Below, one piece after another: positions 1-6,789 of a DNA stretch of 7,841 bases. A program made the translations under genes and the position numbers. The DNA comes from Pseudomonadota bacterium. GTDB lineage: Bacteria > Pseudomonadota > Gammaproteobacteria > Xanthomonadales > Xanthomonadaceae. The notes under the pieces were generated by a model, which was given only the letters and a program-made list of their open reading frames with translations, made no database searches and was not told the origin of the DNA. The stretch is from contig JAEWOJ010000209.1 in assembly GCA_023399815.1 (NCBI GenBank), positions 1 to 7,841 on the forward strand, given 5' to 3'. Within the stretch, counting starts at the first letter, position 1. Each line of letters begins with the position of its first letter.

Positions 1-881
1 GGGTGATCCCCTTCATCAAGAAGGATCTCTTTTGCTTTGATTTTCTCCCGCTCAATTTTGGATAATATTGCCGCCAAATTGGACAATCTCTGTGCCGCAT
101 CGTCAGCTTTCCCGAATTTTACGGAAATATCTTTATATATTATAACAATATTGCCATTCTTTTCAAAACGAACTTTTGTAACATTGCTTACGATATCCAT
201 TTTTAATAATGTCTGTAAAAATGGGATCGCTTCGGTATCGCGAAACGCATTTTCTCCCGGCTCCGGAATCGTGTCCTCCAGCTCAACGGAAATCGGTCGA
301 ATTCGATTCATGATGCCATCATCAAAGCCGGTTCGGATGATTCCGTTATTGTCGATGTATCTTGTCTCGTTGTTCGCAATCGTGGTTGCGAGAATGTAGG
401 ATTCCTCCACTCGTACCTCTAATCGATTGGGGATTTTCTTCGTCAATGTGACATTTTTAATCCCTGAAATCTTTCGAATGTTGTTCTCGCCTTTTTTTCG
501 AGAATATAAAAATATATTTTCATTCGCTTCGCCGAGACCGGTTAAGATTTCCGCATCCGAAATCACCGTATTTCCTTCAACACGAACATATTTGATGCGA
601 AAGGCACGATGGTGAAAAACAAAATAGATGCTGATCCCGATAAAGATAAGGATTATATAGCTCATCCATATTCTCAGCTTGTTCACCTTACGCACACGGA
701 CACGTCGTCTCTTCGAATTCCTGCCTTGAGGAGCATTTCCCTGTTCACGATCATTGGCAGCTTTTTTTCGAGAAGCGGACGCCGCCTCGCGTTGCGGAAT
801 ACGATGAGACGTTTTGCGATTGGAGGTTTCGACAGGCCGGCTATTTTCCTCAGAAGTTCGGCATTTTATGTTGTGATCCAT
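1..881 (-). CDS. ftsQ: Cell division protein FtsQ/DivIB, C-terminus cut off by window edge
   Basis: Reading the reverse strand from an ATG at 881 gives an uninterrupted frame of 293 codons to the window edge. The product begins MDHNIKCRTSEENSRP and has a cytoplasmic tail of about 70 residues that becomes very basic (SKRRRVRVRKVNK, 56-68). One membrane span follows at about 71-90 (MSYIILIFIGISIYFVF). Next comes a POTRA domain from about 94 to 162, with FRIKYVRVEGNTVISDAEI and IKNVTLTKKIPNRLEVRVEE, the classic FtsQ/DivIB pattern. The following beta domain (about 163-285) includes RYIDNNGIIRT. DivIB/FtsQ forms the division-site complex with FtsL and DivIC and controls the FtsW-PBP pair. The window ends in ILLDEGDH, where family members enter their last strands, so little is probably missing. 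The ATG is one base after the ftsW stop; the nearest SD-like AAGGA is about 11 bases upstream, which is rather far. Some clusters place murG before ftsQ; this one does not. Confidence 0.93.
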   Translation of the reverse strand, partial: MDHNIKCRTSEENSRPVETSNRKTSHRIPQREAASASRKKAANDREQGNAPQGRNSKRRRVRVRKVNKLRIWMSYIILIFIGISIYFVFHHRAFRIKYVRVEGNTVISDAEILTGLGEANENIFLYSRKKGENNIRKISGIKNVTLTKKIPNRLEVRVEESYILATTIANNETRYIDNNGIIRTGFDDGIMNRIRPISVELEDTIPEPGENAFRDTEAIPFLQTLLKMDIVSNVTKVRFEKNGNIVIIYKDISVKFGKADDAAQRLSNLAAILSKIEREKIKAKEILLDEGDH

Positions 882-882
882 A

Positions 883-2049
883 TTATCTGCTGTCCTTTGA
901 TATGTTCAATAATATCCCCGCAATGATTCCCATTACAATCAATGAGCTGCCACCATAGCTTACGAAGGGCAAAGTGATTCCTGTTGGCGGAACAAGTCCG
1001 ATCGATACGCCGATATTGACCATCGCCTGAAATGCGATAATAAAGCTCAATCCGAATCCGAATAATCTGCCGAATGCGGAGTTTGCACGATTTGCAGCTC
1101 TGAGGCATCTCCAAATCAGATAAACAAAGGCAAGAATCAGGCACATTGCGCCGATAAAGCCGAGTTCTTCACTGATTACGGAGAAGATGAAATCATTATG
1201 CGGCTCATCCGCCAAATAATCAAATTTTTGTCTGCTTTGTCCGAAGCCGACACCCCATAATCCCCCGCTGCTGACCGCATAGAGCGATTGTAAAAGCTGC
1301 CAGCCGCTGTTTTGCGGATCCTTCAGCGGATTGAAGACGATGAGCAGGCGCTCAAGACGATAATTTCCGGGTCTTGGCCAAAATGCATACAGCAATCCTA
1401 AAATACCAAATCCCATCATAGGAAGCAAGTGCCAAAGATTCATGCCTCCGACAAAATAGACAAACATCAGTGACAATGCAATCACCATTACCGCAGAGAA
1501 ATTCGGTTGAAAATACACCGGAAGAATGGTAATCAAAACAAATCCGAGCACCCAGCAGAGCATCCGAAGCGTTCCGTTCTGTTCCGGAGGCTTTCGGGTC
1601 AGGCGATAGGAAAGAAAACAGATTGATCCGATCTTTAGGATATCGGAGGGCATAAATGTCTGATTAGCAATCTGAATCCAGCGCCTTGAATTATTTATGC
1701 TCGCCCCAATCCCGGGAATGAAGACAGCAAGACACAGGAGAAAGGAAAAAGCATAAATTGGAAACGCAAATCTTTCGTAAATGCGGTAATCGATGCGAGA
1801 AACAATGAACATCATAACAATCGCCAGCGCCGCATAGACCAAATCTCTTTTAAAGTAAAATTGCGGATCCCCGTATTTTTTTGTTGCATAAGGTGCGCTT
1901 GCACTGTATACCATAATGACGCCGAATAAAATAAGCGCAATCACACAAAAAAGAATCGTGCGATCCGGAGGTCCCGTTCTTCTCCAGACCGAAGGGCGAA
2001 GAAATTTCTTTCTCATGCTCTCCTTATTTTTCCCGGTTTTCTTCTTCAT
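883..2049 (-). CDS. ftsW: Septal peptidoglycan glycosyltransferase FtsW (SEDS family, SpoVE-like)
   Basis: This 388-residue polytopic membrane protein of the SEDS family polymerises lipid II into glycan strands in partnership with the septal class B PBP encoded upstream. After a basic N-terminus the first span (about 31-48) ends in MVYSASAP. Other landmarks are NNSRRWI (119-125), the QPNFS loop (181-185), and PHNDFIFSVISEELGFIG (283-300), whose Asp at about 286 corresponds to the aspartate essential for polymerisation in SEDS proteins. The family signature PPTGITLPFVSYGGSSL falls at 354-370. The loop that is often QPD in FtsW reads QPN here. Within the dcw cluster it is best called FtsW/SpoVE; RodA is usually encoded elsewhere. 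Two starts compete: 2049 (AAGGA with six-base spacing, 26-nt overlap with murD) and 2016 (11 codons shorter, AAGGAG across the murD stop, only three-base spacing). ftsQ begins one base after its stop. Confidence 0.96.
   Translation of the reverse strand: MKKKTGKNKESMRKKFLRPSVWRRTGPPDRTILFCVIALILFGVIMVYSASAPYATKKYGDPQFYFKRDLVYAALAIVMMFIVSRIDYRIYERFAFPIYAFSFLLCLAVFIPGIGASINNSRRWIQIANQTFMPSDILKIGSICFLSYRLTRKPPEQNGTLRMLCWVLGFVLITILPVYFQPNFSAVMVIALSLMFVYFVGGMNLWHLLPMMGFGILGLLYAFWPRPGNYRLERLLIVFNPLKDPQNSGWQLLQSLYAVSSGGLWGVGFGQSRQKFDYLADEPHNDFIFSVISEELGFIGAMCLILAFVYLIWRCLRAANRANSAFGRLFGFGLSFIIAFQAMVNIGVSIGLVPPTGITLPFVSYGGSSLIVMGIIAGILLNISKDSR
893..897 (-). promoter_or_regulatory. Probable but distant SD sequence of ftsQ
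   Basis: AAGGA occurs in the last codons of ftsW (Ser-Lys-Asp), about 11 bases before the ftsQ ATG at 881. The spacing is longer than usual, and nothing better lies nearer. Initiation of ftsQ may therefore depend on ribosomes terminating at the ftsW stop one base upstream. Confidence 0.5.
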
Positions 2050-2060
2050 CTTTGATCCTT
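2020..2060 (-). promoter_or_regulatory. Two alternative ftsW initiation sites
   Basis: The first candidate SD is AAGGA at 2060-2056, six bases before the ATG at 2049 and inside murD. The second is AAGGAG at 2025-2020, made partly from the murD TAA and only three bases before the ATG at 2016. The first has better spacing. The second has the stronger SD and follows the stop/SD overlap seen at other junctions. Both give the same membrane protein apart from 11 basic N-terminal residues. Confidence 0.5.
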
Positions 2061-3355
2061 AATACAATTTTCAGAAATTCATCGCCTCGAGTTTCAAAGT
2101 TCGGATATTGATCCCAGCTTGCCGATGCCGGAGAAAGCAGAACGATCTCTCCCCTTCTTGCTTCCTGATGCGCAATCCGGATTGCGTCCGCGAGCGTCTC
2201 TGTGAGCACCAGGCGATCTCCCAAGCCAGCCTCTTTTGCTCCTTGTGCGAGCTTTTTCCTTGTCTCTCCGATCAGAATCATCTTCCTGACATGGGCTTGT
2301 GCCGCTCTGTACAGCTCATCAAAGGGTACGTTCTTGTCATAGCCGCCGGCAATCAGAAGAATCGGCTGATGCAATCCCTCTAAAGCACGCACTGTGGAAT
2401 CCACATTTGTTGCCTTGGAATCATTAATATAATCGACCCCGCCGATGCTGGCAATGTGCTCCATGCGATGCTCAATAGGACGAAAGGTGCTCAGTGCATG
2501 GCGAATCTGATCCTCCCGCAGATTCCATTGACGAGCGATGTCTATTGCAAACAGAGCATTTTCGACATTGTGCTCGCCGAACAGCTTCCAATTTTCATGA
2601 CTGCGCAGTTGTTTCGCATCCACGGAATCTTTTTGAATCCATTCCACCACGGAAGAAAAACGGCCTTCCTCATAGGCCTTGCGGCTGACCGCATCTCCGG
2701 GATTGAGCAACAGCCAGTCCTCCTTTGTCTGATGCTCCGCAATGCGCAGCTTCGCATTCGCATAAGCCTCGAAACTGCCATGCCATTCAAGATGATCGGG
2801 CGTAATATTTAAAATCGCAGCCAGGTGCGGAGCAAATTGGGAAACAGATGCCAGTTGAAAGCTTGAGCATTCAACAACATAATATGCATTCGGATGATCA
2901 CGCATGACTGACAGAGCCGGAGTTCCGATATTTCCACATGCATATGCAGGATATCCGCTTTCATTGAAAATATGCGCCACCAGTGATGTTGTGGTCGTCT
3001 TGCCATTGGAGCCGGTGATTGCGATCATCTTTTCTCCGCCATAAATGCGATATGCCAGTTCAATATCTGAAATCACCTCAACGCCCTGTTGAACAGCCTC
3101 CAGAAGCACCGGACGATCCAAGTGTATGCCCGGGCTTTTCAACACAAATTCAATGTGCTTCCATTCTATCTGATTGGCGGAGCTGAGAACATGAATATTT
3201 CCGGAATGCTGTGAAAAAGCTTGCAGATCCGGCTTTGCCGTCTCTCTCTCCTTTTCGTCATCAAGGAGAAGCTCAATATTCCAGCCTCTTTCTGTCAAAA
3301 CATCACACGCAGAACGCCCTGTCACCCCGTAGCCATATAACAATATTTGCTTCAT
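2024..3355 (-). CDS. murD: UDP-N-acetylmuramoyl-L-alanine--D-glutamate ligase MurD
   Basis: MurD is the cytoplasmic ATP-dependent ligase that adds D-glutamate to UDP-MurNAc-L-Ala. From the chosen start it has 443 residues, normal for MurD. The N-terminal Rossmann-like UDP-binding domain begins KQILLYGYGVTGRS. The central ATPase domain has the P-loop ITGSNGKTTTT (113-123), CGNIGTP (140-146), ECSSFQLAS (162-170), and NITPDHLEWHGS followed by AYANAKLR, whose lysine (about 202) matches the carbamylated metal-bridging lysine of the family. The C-terminal domain has NDSKATNVDST (311-321), IAGGYDKN (335-342) and LLSPASASWDQYPNFETRG (406-424), which form the D-Glu-binding side. An in-frame ATG 16 codons upstream (3403) would overlap mraY by 22 nt and add a non-homologous MLLMDCIKKSKKNEAG leader. 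I prefer 3355 because the family N-terminus begins there and a GAGG lies five bases before it. The 3' end overlaps the likely ftsW start. Confidence 0.97.
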   Translation of the reverse strand: MKQILLYGYGVTGRSACDVLTERGWNIELLLDDEKERETAKPDLQAFSQHSGNIHVLSSANQIEWKHIEFVLKSPGIHLDRPVLLEAVQQGVEVISDIELAYRIYGGEKMIAITGSNGKTTTTSLVAHIFNESGYPAYACGNIGTPALSVMRDHPNAYYVVECSSFQLASVSQFAPHLAAILNITPDHLEWHGSFEAYANAKLRIAEHQTKEDWLLLNPGDAVSRKAYEEGRFSSVVEWIQKDSVDAKQLRSHENWKLFGEHNVENALFAIDIARQWNLREDQIRHALSTFRPIEHRMEHIASIGGVDYINDSKATNVDSTVRALEGLHQPILLIAGGYDKNVPFDELYRAAQAHVRKMILIGETRKKLAQGAKEAGLGDRLVLTETLADAIRIAHQEARRGEIVLLSPASASWDQYPNFETRGDEFLKIVLRIKDEEENREK

Positions 3356-3360
3356 ACCAG

Positions 3361-3364
3361 CCTC
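3361..3364 (-). promoter_or_regulatory. SD sequence that decides the murD start
   Basis: GAGG lies five bases before the ATG at 3355 (reverse strand CGAGGCTGGTATG). It falls in the 26-nt spacer after the mraY stop. Together with the family N-terminus KQILLYGYG starting right after that ATG, it argues against the longer frame from 3403. Confidence 0.75.
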
Positions 3365-3381
3365 GTTTTTCTTTGATTTCT

Positions 3382-4359
3382 TTATGCAATCCATAAGTAG
3401 CAAAGCGCAAGCGCCGCGCTGAAAAGAGAAAAGCTCATTGCGACCTTTTCTTCCGGATACCCTTTGAGCTCAAAATGATGGTGAACCGGCGCCATTAAGA
3501 AAATACGCTTCCCTCCCGTTTTTCGAAAATAAGCAAATTGAATCAGGTCGGAAAGCGTCTCCATTAAATAGACTCCCCCCAAAAGAATCAGATATAGAAG
3601 ATGATTTTGCAGCAACAATAATGCCACAAGCGCTCCGCCGATTCCCATAGAACCCGTATCCCCCATAAAAACGGATGCAGGATGGGAATTAAAGATTAAA
3701 AATCCGAGTAACACGCCGACCATAATCCATCCGCCAATAGAAATTTCCGGAATCGTACTGAAAAGGCTCGTCCCCGCAACCGCAATCGCGAAAAATACAG
3801 GAATTGAAACTCCGGTACAAAGCCCGTCCAGACCATCGGTTAAATTTACGGAATTTGCGGTACCAACAATAATAAACGAAAAAATCGGGATCCAAATCAC
3901 ACCCAGATTCCATTTCCAGCCGAAAAAGGGTATGACCTGAGTCGAAGCCTCCGGATTTAACAGATAGTTCCAGATTGCAATCACAGTCGCTAATGCAAAC
4001 TGCAAATAAAGCTTTTGACGAGGAGTCAAGCCTTCATTGACCTTCTTCTTCGCTTTTTCGTAATCATCCAAAAAACCGATGGCCATAAATCCGAGCGTAG
4101 AAAAAAGAATCAGCAAAGCACGCGCATTGATTCCGCAAAAAAGAATCATCAGAAGCAGAAAGACCGTGAGAAAGGCCACGCCTCCCATCATCGGCGTCCC
4201 CTGTTTCTTATAATGCTCCTTATTGCCATCCTCCCGAATCGGCTGAACAAAAGATTCTTTTCCGGAAAAGCGAATCCATTGCCATACGGCAAGCGCTGAA
4301 AAGGCAAATGCAATCAAAGTGATCAAGTAGAAATTGGAGTTAATTTTTTCAAAAATCAT
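3382..4359 (-). CDS. mraY: Phospho-N-acetylmuramoyl-pentapeptide-transferase MraY
   Basis: MraY is the polytopic membrane enzyme that transfers phospho-MurNAc-pentapeptide from UDP to undecaprenyl phosphate, making lipid I. At 325 residues it has the length usual in Firmicutes. It shows the hydrophobic pattern of about ten membrane spans and the family's cytoplasmic motifs. These are KKQGTPMMGG (51-60), the metal-binding/catalytic Asp pair in FLDDYEK (D98, D99), NSVNLTDGLDGL (169-180), FNSHPASVFMGDTGSMGIGG (223-242) and the HHH loop APVHHHFELKG (290-300). No key residue appears to be missing. The ATG at 4359 has a strong CAGGAG five bases upstream. The 73-nt gap to the PBP stop is the longest non-coding stretch in the window, and I see no terminator hairpin or convincing promoter in it. 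In many dcw clusters murE and/or murF occupy this place; neither is here. Confidence 0.98.
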   Translation of the reverse strand: MIFEKINSNFYLITLIAFAFSALAVWQWIRFSGKESFVQPIREDGNKEHYKKQGTPMMGGVAFLTVFLLLMILFCGINARALLILFSTLGFMAIGFLDDYEKAKKKVNEGLTPRQKLYLQFALATVIAIWNYLLNPEASTQVIPFFGWKWNLGVIWIPIFSFIIVGTANSVNLTDGLDGLCTGVSIPVFFAIAVAGTSLFSTIPEISIGGWIMVGVLLGFLIFNSHPASVFMGDTGSMGIGGALVALLLLQNHLLYLILLGGVYLMETLSDLIQFAYFRKTGGKRIFLMAPVHHHFELKGYPEEKVAMSFSLFSAALALCYLWIA

Positions 4360-4364
4360 ACTTT

Positions 4365-4370
4365 CTCCTG
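4365..4370 (-). promoter_or_regulatory. SD sequence of mraY
   Basis: CAGGAG stands five bases before the mraY ATG at 4359. It lies in the 73-nt spacer, so mraY can be translated independently of the upstream PBP gene. Confidence 0.8.
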
Positions 4371-4432
4371 TTTTCCTTTCTTCATATTCACAAATAACTT
4401 GTAGCGTTGCCCATCAGATATTGATTACATCA

Positions 4433-6250
4433 TCATTGGCTGACGGGCGCACTTGCCTCCGAGGAAAGAGTCAATTTCGGATTGTCCGAGGACAAAGCTT
4501 TTTCCAGGATACGCGCAGAAATCTCTCCCGCTACCGTGCCGCCATAATAGCCGCGCTGCGGATCCTTTGTGACCACCAATAAGGAATATTGCGGATTTTC
4601 GATCGGAAATGCTGAATAGTACGACGCAATCACATGATTGTCATCATATTCTCCATCCTGAAGCATAATCGTCGTGCCGCTCTTTCCCCCGATACTGACG
4701 CCCGGAACCCGCATCAATGCGGACTGATTCTTCTCCACGGTATCCTTGAGATACTGCTTCATAATCTCCACGGTATCCTTCGAAAAGACCGGATCCTGAG
4801 GCTTCGGCGTGTACTGTGAGGTTACCTGATTCTTCTCGTCCGTCGCTTCCATAAAAATGTGGGGCTCGTAGTAATACCCCCCGTTTACCGCAGCGTTGGC
4901 AGCAGAGATCATTTGCAGCGGAGTCACGGAAACCCCGTGGCCGTAGGACATCGTCGCCATGCGTTCTGCAGTCATATTCGATACGGTAGCCGGCATGGAA
5001 GAGGATGTCTCCGCCGGGAGGTCCACCCCGGAGGTTGCACCGATGTGCAGGGACTGTAAATATGAGTAGAAGGTTTCCGCGCCGATTTGGCGTACGATTT
5101 GAACAAAGGCTGTGTTGCAGGAATTGATCAGCGCCTCCTCAAGAGTCTCAATGCCGTGAGGATGCGCCGGATCAAAGCAGTGGATCCGAACTCCGGGCGC
5201 GATTTCAATGGAGCCGGTGCAAAGATACGTGTCACCCGGCTTGGAAGCCTTTGTTTCCAATGCGACAGCCGTGGTAATGGTTTTAAAAACGGATCCCGGC
5301 TCATAGAGAGATGAGACTGCGGGATTCTTCCAAAGCTCATACAAACGATTGAGCTTTTGCTTCTCATCCAAGGTGTCCCACATTGCCAGATCGTGATTGG
5401 AAAGAGGCTGGCGAGGTGTATTGAGATTGAAATCAGGAACGCTTCCCATAGCCAGGATTTCGCCGTTGTTCAGATTCATCAGAATCGCCGTAGTGGACTC
5501 CGCTTCAAAGTCATCGGTTCCCTTCTGAATTTCTTCCTCGACAATTCTCTGCAGCTCCGAATCCAGTGTCAAACGAACATTTTGACCATTTTCCATGGAT
5601 GCCTTTTGACCGAAATCCGCCGGCAGAATATTGCCGTTGAGGTCCATAGAAACAAGATTTTGTCCTTTGATTCCGGCTAAAATACTGTTGAAGGACCGCT
5701 CTGCGCCGTACTGTCCTTCACCTTCTCCGTTGACAAAACCGATTGTCTGGGAAAACAGCTGATTATTCGGATAAAAGCGTTCCGTTTCCTGTTCAACACT
5801 GTAGCAGGTTAAGCCGGAGGTTTTCAGGCGATCTACCTCCTCCTGAGAAAGCTTTTTTTTCAACGATACATAATTTTTTCCGGAATCCAATTTTTCCGCA
5901 ATTTGGGATCTTTCCATTCCTAAAATATAAGATAAAAGCTCCACGGTCTCATCGCGATCCTTTGCTTGAATTTCCTTCGGAAATGCATAACAGTTGTTGA
6001 CGATCACAGAAGTTGCCAGCGGATTGTGATTCCGATCAAAAATCGTTCCTCTCCGGGGCTCTATTTCAATTGCTTTGCGTCGCTGCGCAAGCGCTGCCTC
6101 CCGATAGTCCTCACCGGCGTACACCTGTAAATAGAAAAGCCGAAACAGAAATCCCGTAGCAACAAGCATCGCCGCAATGAAAATGACGACAACTCGCGTA
6201 GTCGGATTCATCCGTTTCGACTGAATCGGTTGTTTTTTATTTTCTCGCAT
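4433..6250 (-). CDS. ftsI: Septal class B penicillin-binding protein (FtsI/PBP2B/SpoVD family transpeptidase)
   Basis: This 605-residue protein has a basic N-terminus, one membrane anchor at about 19-40, and the PBP dimerisation/pedestal region, which includes EIEPRRGTIFDRN at 62-74. The transpeptidase domain runs from about 250 to 585. All three active-site motifs are present: SVFK with the acylated serine at 320, SCN at 377-379, and KSGT at 523-526. Conserved surroundings such as YEPGSVFK, SYGHGVSVTPLQM (435-447) and GGKSGTT fit the FtsI/SpoVD group. It crosslinks stem peptides in new septal glycan on the outer membrane face, working with FtsW. No PASTA domain follows the transpeptidase domain; the protein ends in a short Ser/Ala-rich tail. 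Whether it is the vegetative PBP2B/FtsI or a sporulation SpoVD cannot be decided, but only one PBP gene is present here, so a general division role is more likely. The start has GAGGA four bases upstream, overlapping the ftsL stop. Confidence 0.95.
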   Translation of the reverse strand: MRENKKQPIQSKRMNPTTRVVVIFIAAMLVATGFLFRLFYLQVYAGEDYREAALAQRRKAIEIEPRRGTIFDRNHNPLATSVIVNNCYAFPKEIQAKDRDETVELLSYILGMERSQIAEKLDSGKNYVSLKKKLSQEEVDRLKTSGLTCYSVEQETERFYPNNQLFSQTIGFVNGEGEGQYGAERSFNSILAGIKGQNLVSMDLNGNILPADFGQKASMENGQNVRLTLDSELQRIVEEEIQKGTDDFEAESTTAILMNLNNGEILAMGSVPDFNLNTPRQPLSNHDLAMWDTLDEKQKLNRLYELWKNPAVSSLYEPGSVFKTITTAVALETKASKPGDTYLCTGSIEIAPGVRIHCFDPAHPHGIETLEEALINSCNTAFVQIVRQIGAETFYSYLQSLHIGATSGVDLPAETSSSMPATVSNMTAERMATMSYGHGVSVTPLQMISAANAAVNGGYYYEPHIFMEATDEKNQVTSQYTPKPQDPVFSKDTVEIMKQYLKDTVEKNQSALMRVPGVSIGGKSGTTIMLQDGEYDDNHVIASYYSAFPIENPQYSLLVVTKDPQRGYYGGTVAGEISARILEKALSSDNPKLTLSSEASAPVSQ

Positions 6251-6254
6251 AGTT

Positions 6255-6259
6255 TCCTC
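6255..6259 (-). promoter_or_regulatory. SD sequence of ftsI, overlapping the ftsL stop
   Basis: The reverse strand reads TGAGGAAACTATG. The ftsL stop TGA shares two bases with GAGGA, which sits four bases before the PBP start. This is the same stop/SD overlap as at the mraZ-rsmH junction. Confidence 0.8.
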
Positions 6260-6788
6260 AATGTTCCAAAGAAGTCAATCCGTCCTCTGTACCCTGCTGC
6301 GCGGCAACCGATGGAGAGGAAAGCATTGCGGAATTAACGCCGCCTTCCGCCGGCTTCGAATTGGAAACAGCCTGCACAGTTAAGACTTGTCCCTCCTTCG
6401 GATAGGCCATCTTCAGCTTTTCTCTGGCAATCGTCTCGATACGATCCTTTTGGAGATACGGAGCCAGTTCCATGACATAATAATCTCTCTCCGCCTGAAA
6501 TGAGTCCAGATCCTGTTTCAGCTTTGTGATGTCACGATTTACAACATTCAGTTGATTATAACTCACTAAGGAAGTCATAAGCAACCCAACGCTGAGCAGC
6601 ACGGTCAATCCAAAAAAAAGTCTGCTGAACAGTGCAGGCAGCGTCATGCTCTGTACACGAGCACGAGAACGTGCAGCCGTATTTTTCTTTGCATTCGGCA
6701 CCGCGACGGCAGCTTCCGCAATCACTCGTATTTTCTTTTTGGAAGCGGGCACTGCGACGCCCCTTGCCATCTTTACCGCTGCATCCAT
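6258..6788 (-). CDS. ftsL: Cell division protein FtsL
   Basis: This 176-residue bitopic membrane protein sits in the standard ftsL position between rsmH and the PBP gene. It has a basic, alanine-rich cytoplasmic tail (1-50), one membrane span at about 53-76, and a heptad-like helix at about 77-108. The RIETIAREKLKMAYP segment (116-130), followed by GQVLTV, is the conserved end of the FtsL/DivIC fold. FtsL pairs with DivIC (FtsB) and FtsQ/DivIB to activate the FtsW-PBP synthase at the septum. Sequence conservation in FtsL is weak, so the call rests on topology, the C-terminal motif and gene order. After residue 137 there is an extra tail of about 39 residues rich in S, A, G and Q, which makes the protein longer than many FtsLs. 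The start at 6788 is preceded by GGAGG inside the end of rsmH. A second ATG at residue 7 is possible but has less SD support. Confidence 0.9.
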   Translation of the reverse strand: MDAAVKMARGVAVPASKKKIRVIAEAAVAVPNAKKNTAARSRARVQSMTLPALFSRLFFGLTVLLSVGLLMTSLVSYNQLNVVNRDITKLKQDLDSFQAERDYYVMELAPYLQKDRIETIAREKLKMAYPKEGQVLTVQAVSNSKPAEGGVNSAMLSSPSVAAQQGTEDGLTSLEH

Positions 6789-6789
6789 T

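Noticed and set aside
491..774. Repeated 14-mer CTTTTTTTCGAGAA at 491 and 761 within ftsQ
   Set aside because: Both copies encode Ser-Arg-Lys-Lys with the same codons. Two short A-rich copies in a Lys-rich protein are not evidence of a functional repeat.
37..926. Plus-strand open frames across 37-926
   Set aside because: They lie opposite ftsQ, which reads cleanly on the minus strand with a membrane span and POTRA motifs. Their products show no recognisable domain.
3356..3403. Extended MurD N-terminus starting at 3403
   Set aside because: The added 16 residues are not MurD-like, overlap the end of mraY, and a proper SD stands before the ATG at 3355.
4356..4385. A 9-codon mini-ORF (MKKGKQEKV) whose TGA overlaps the mraY ATG, a possible leader peptide
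   Set aside because: It has no SD of its own and simply reads through the purine-rich mraY SD region; a short frame like this is expected by chance.
4360..4432. Possible promoter or terminator in the ftsI-mraY spacer
   Set aside because: I found no inverted repeat followed by a T-run and no convincing -35/-10 pair; only the mraY SD is clear.
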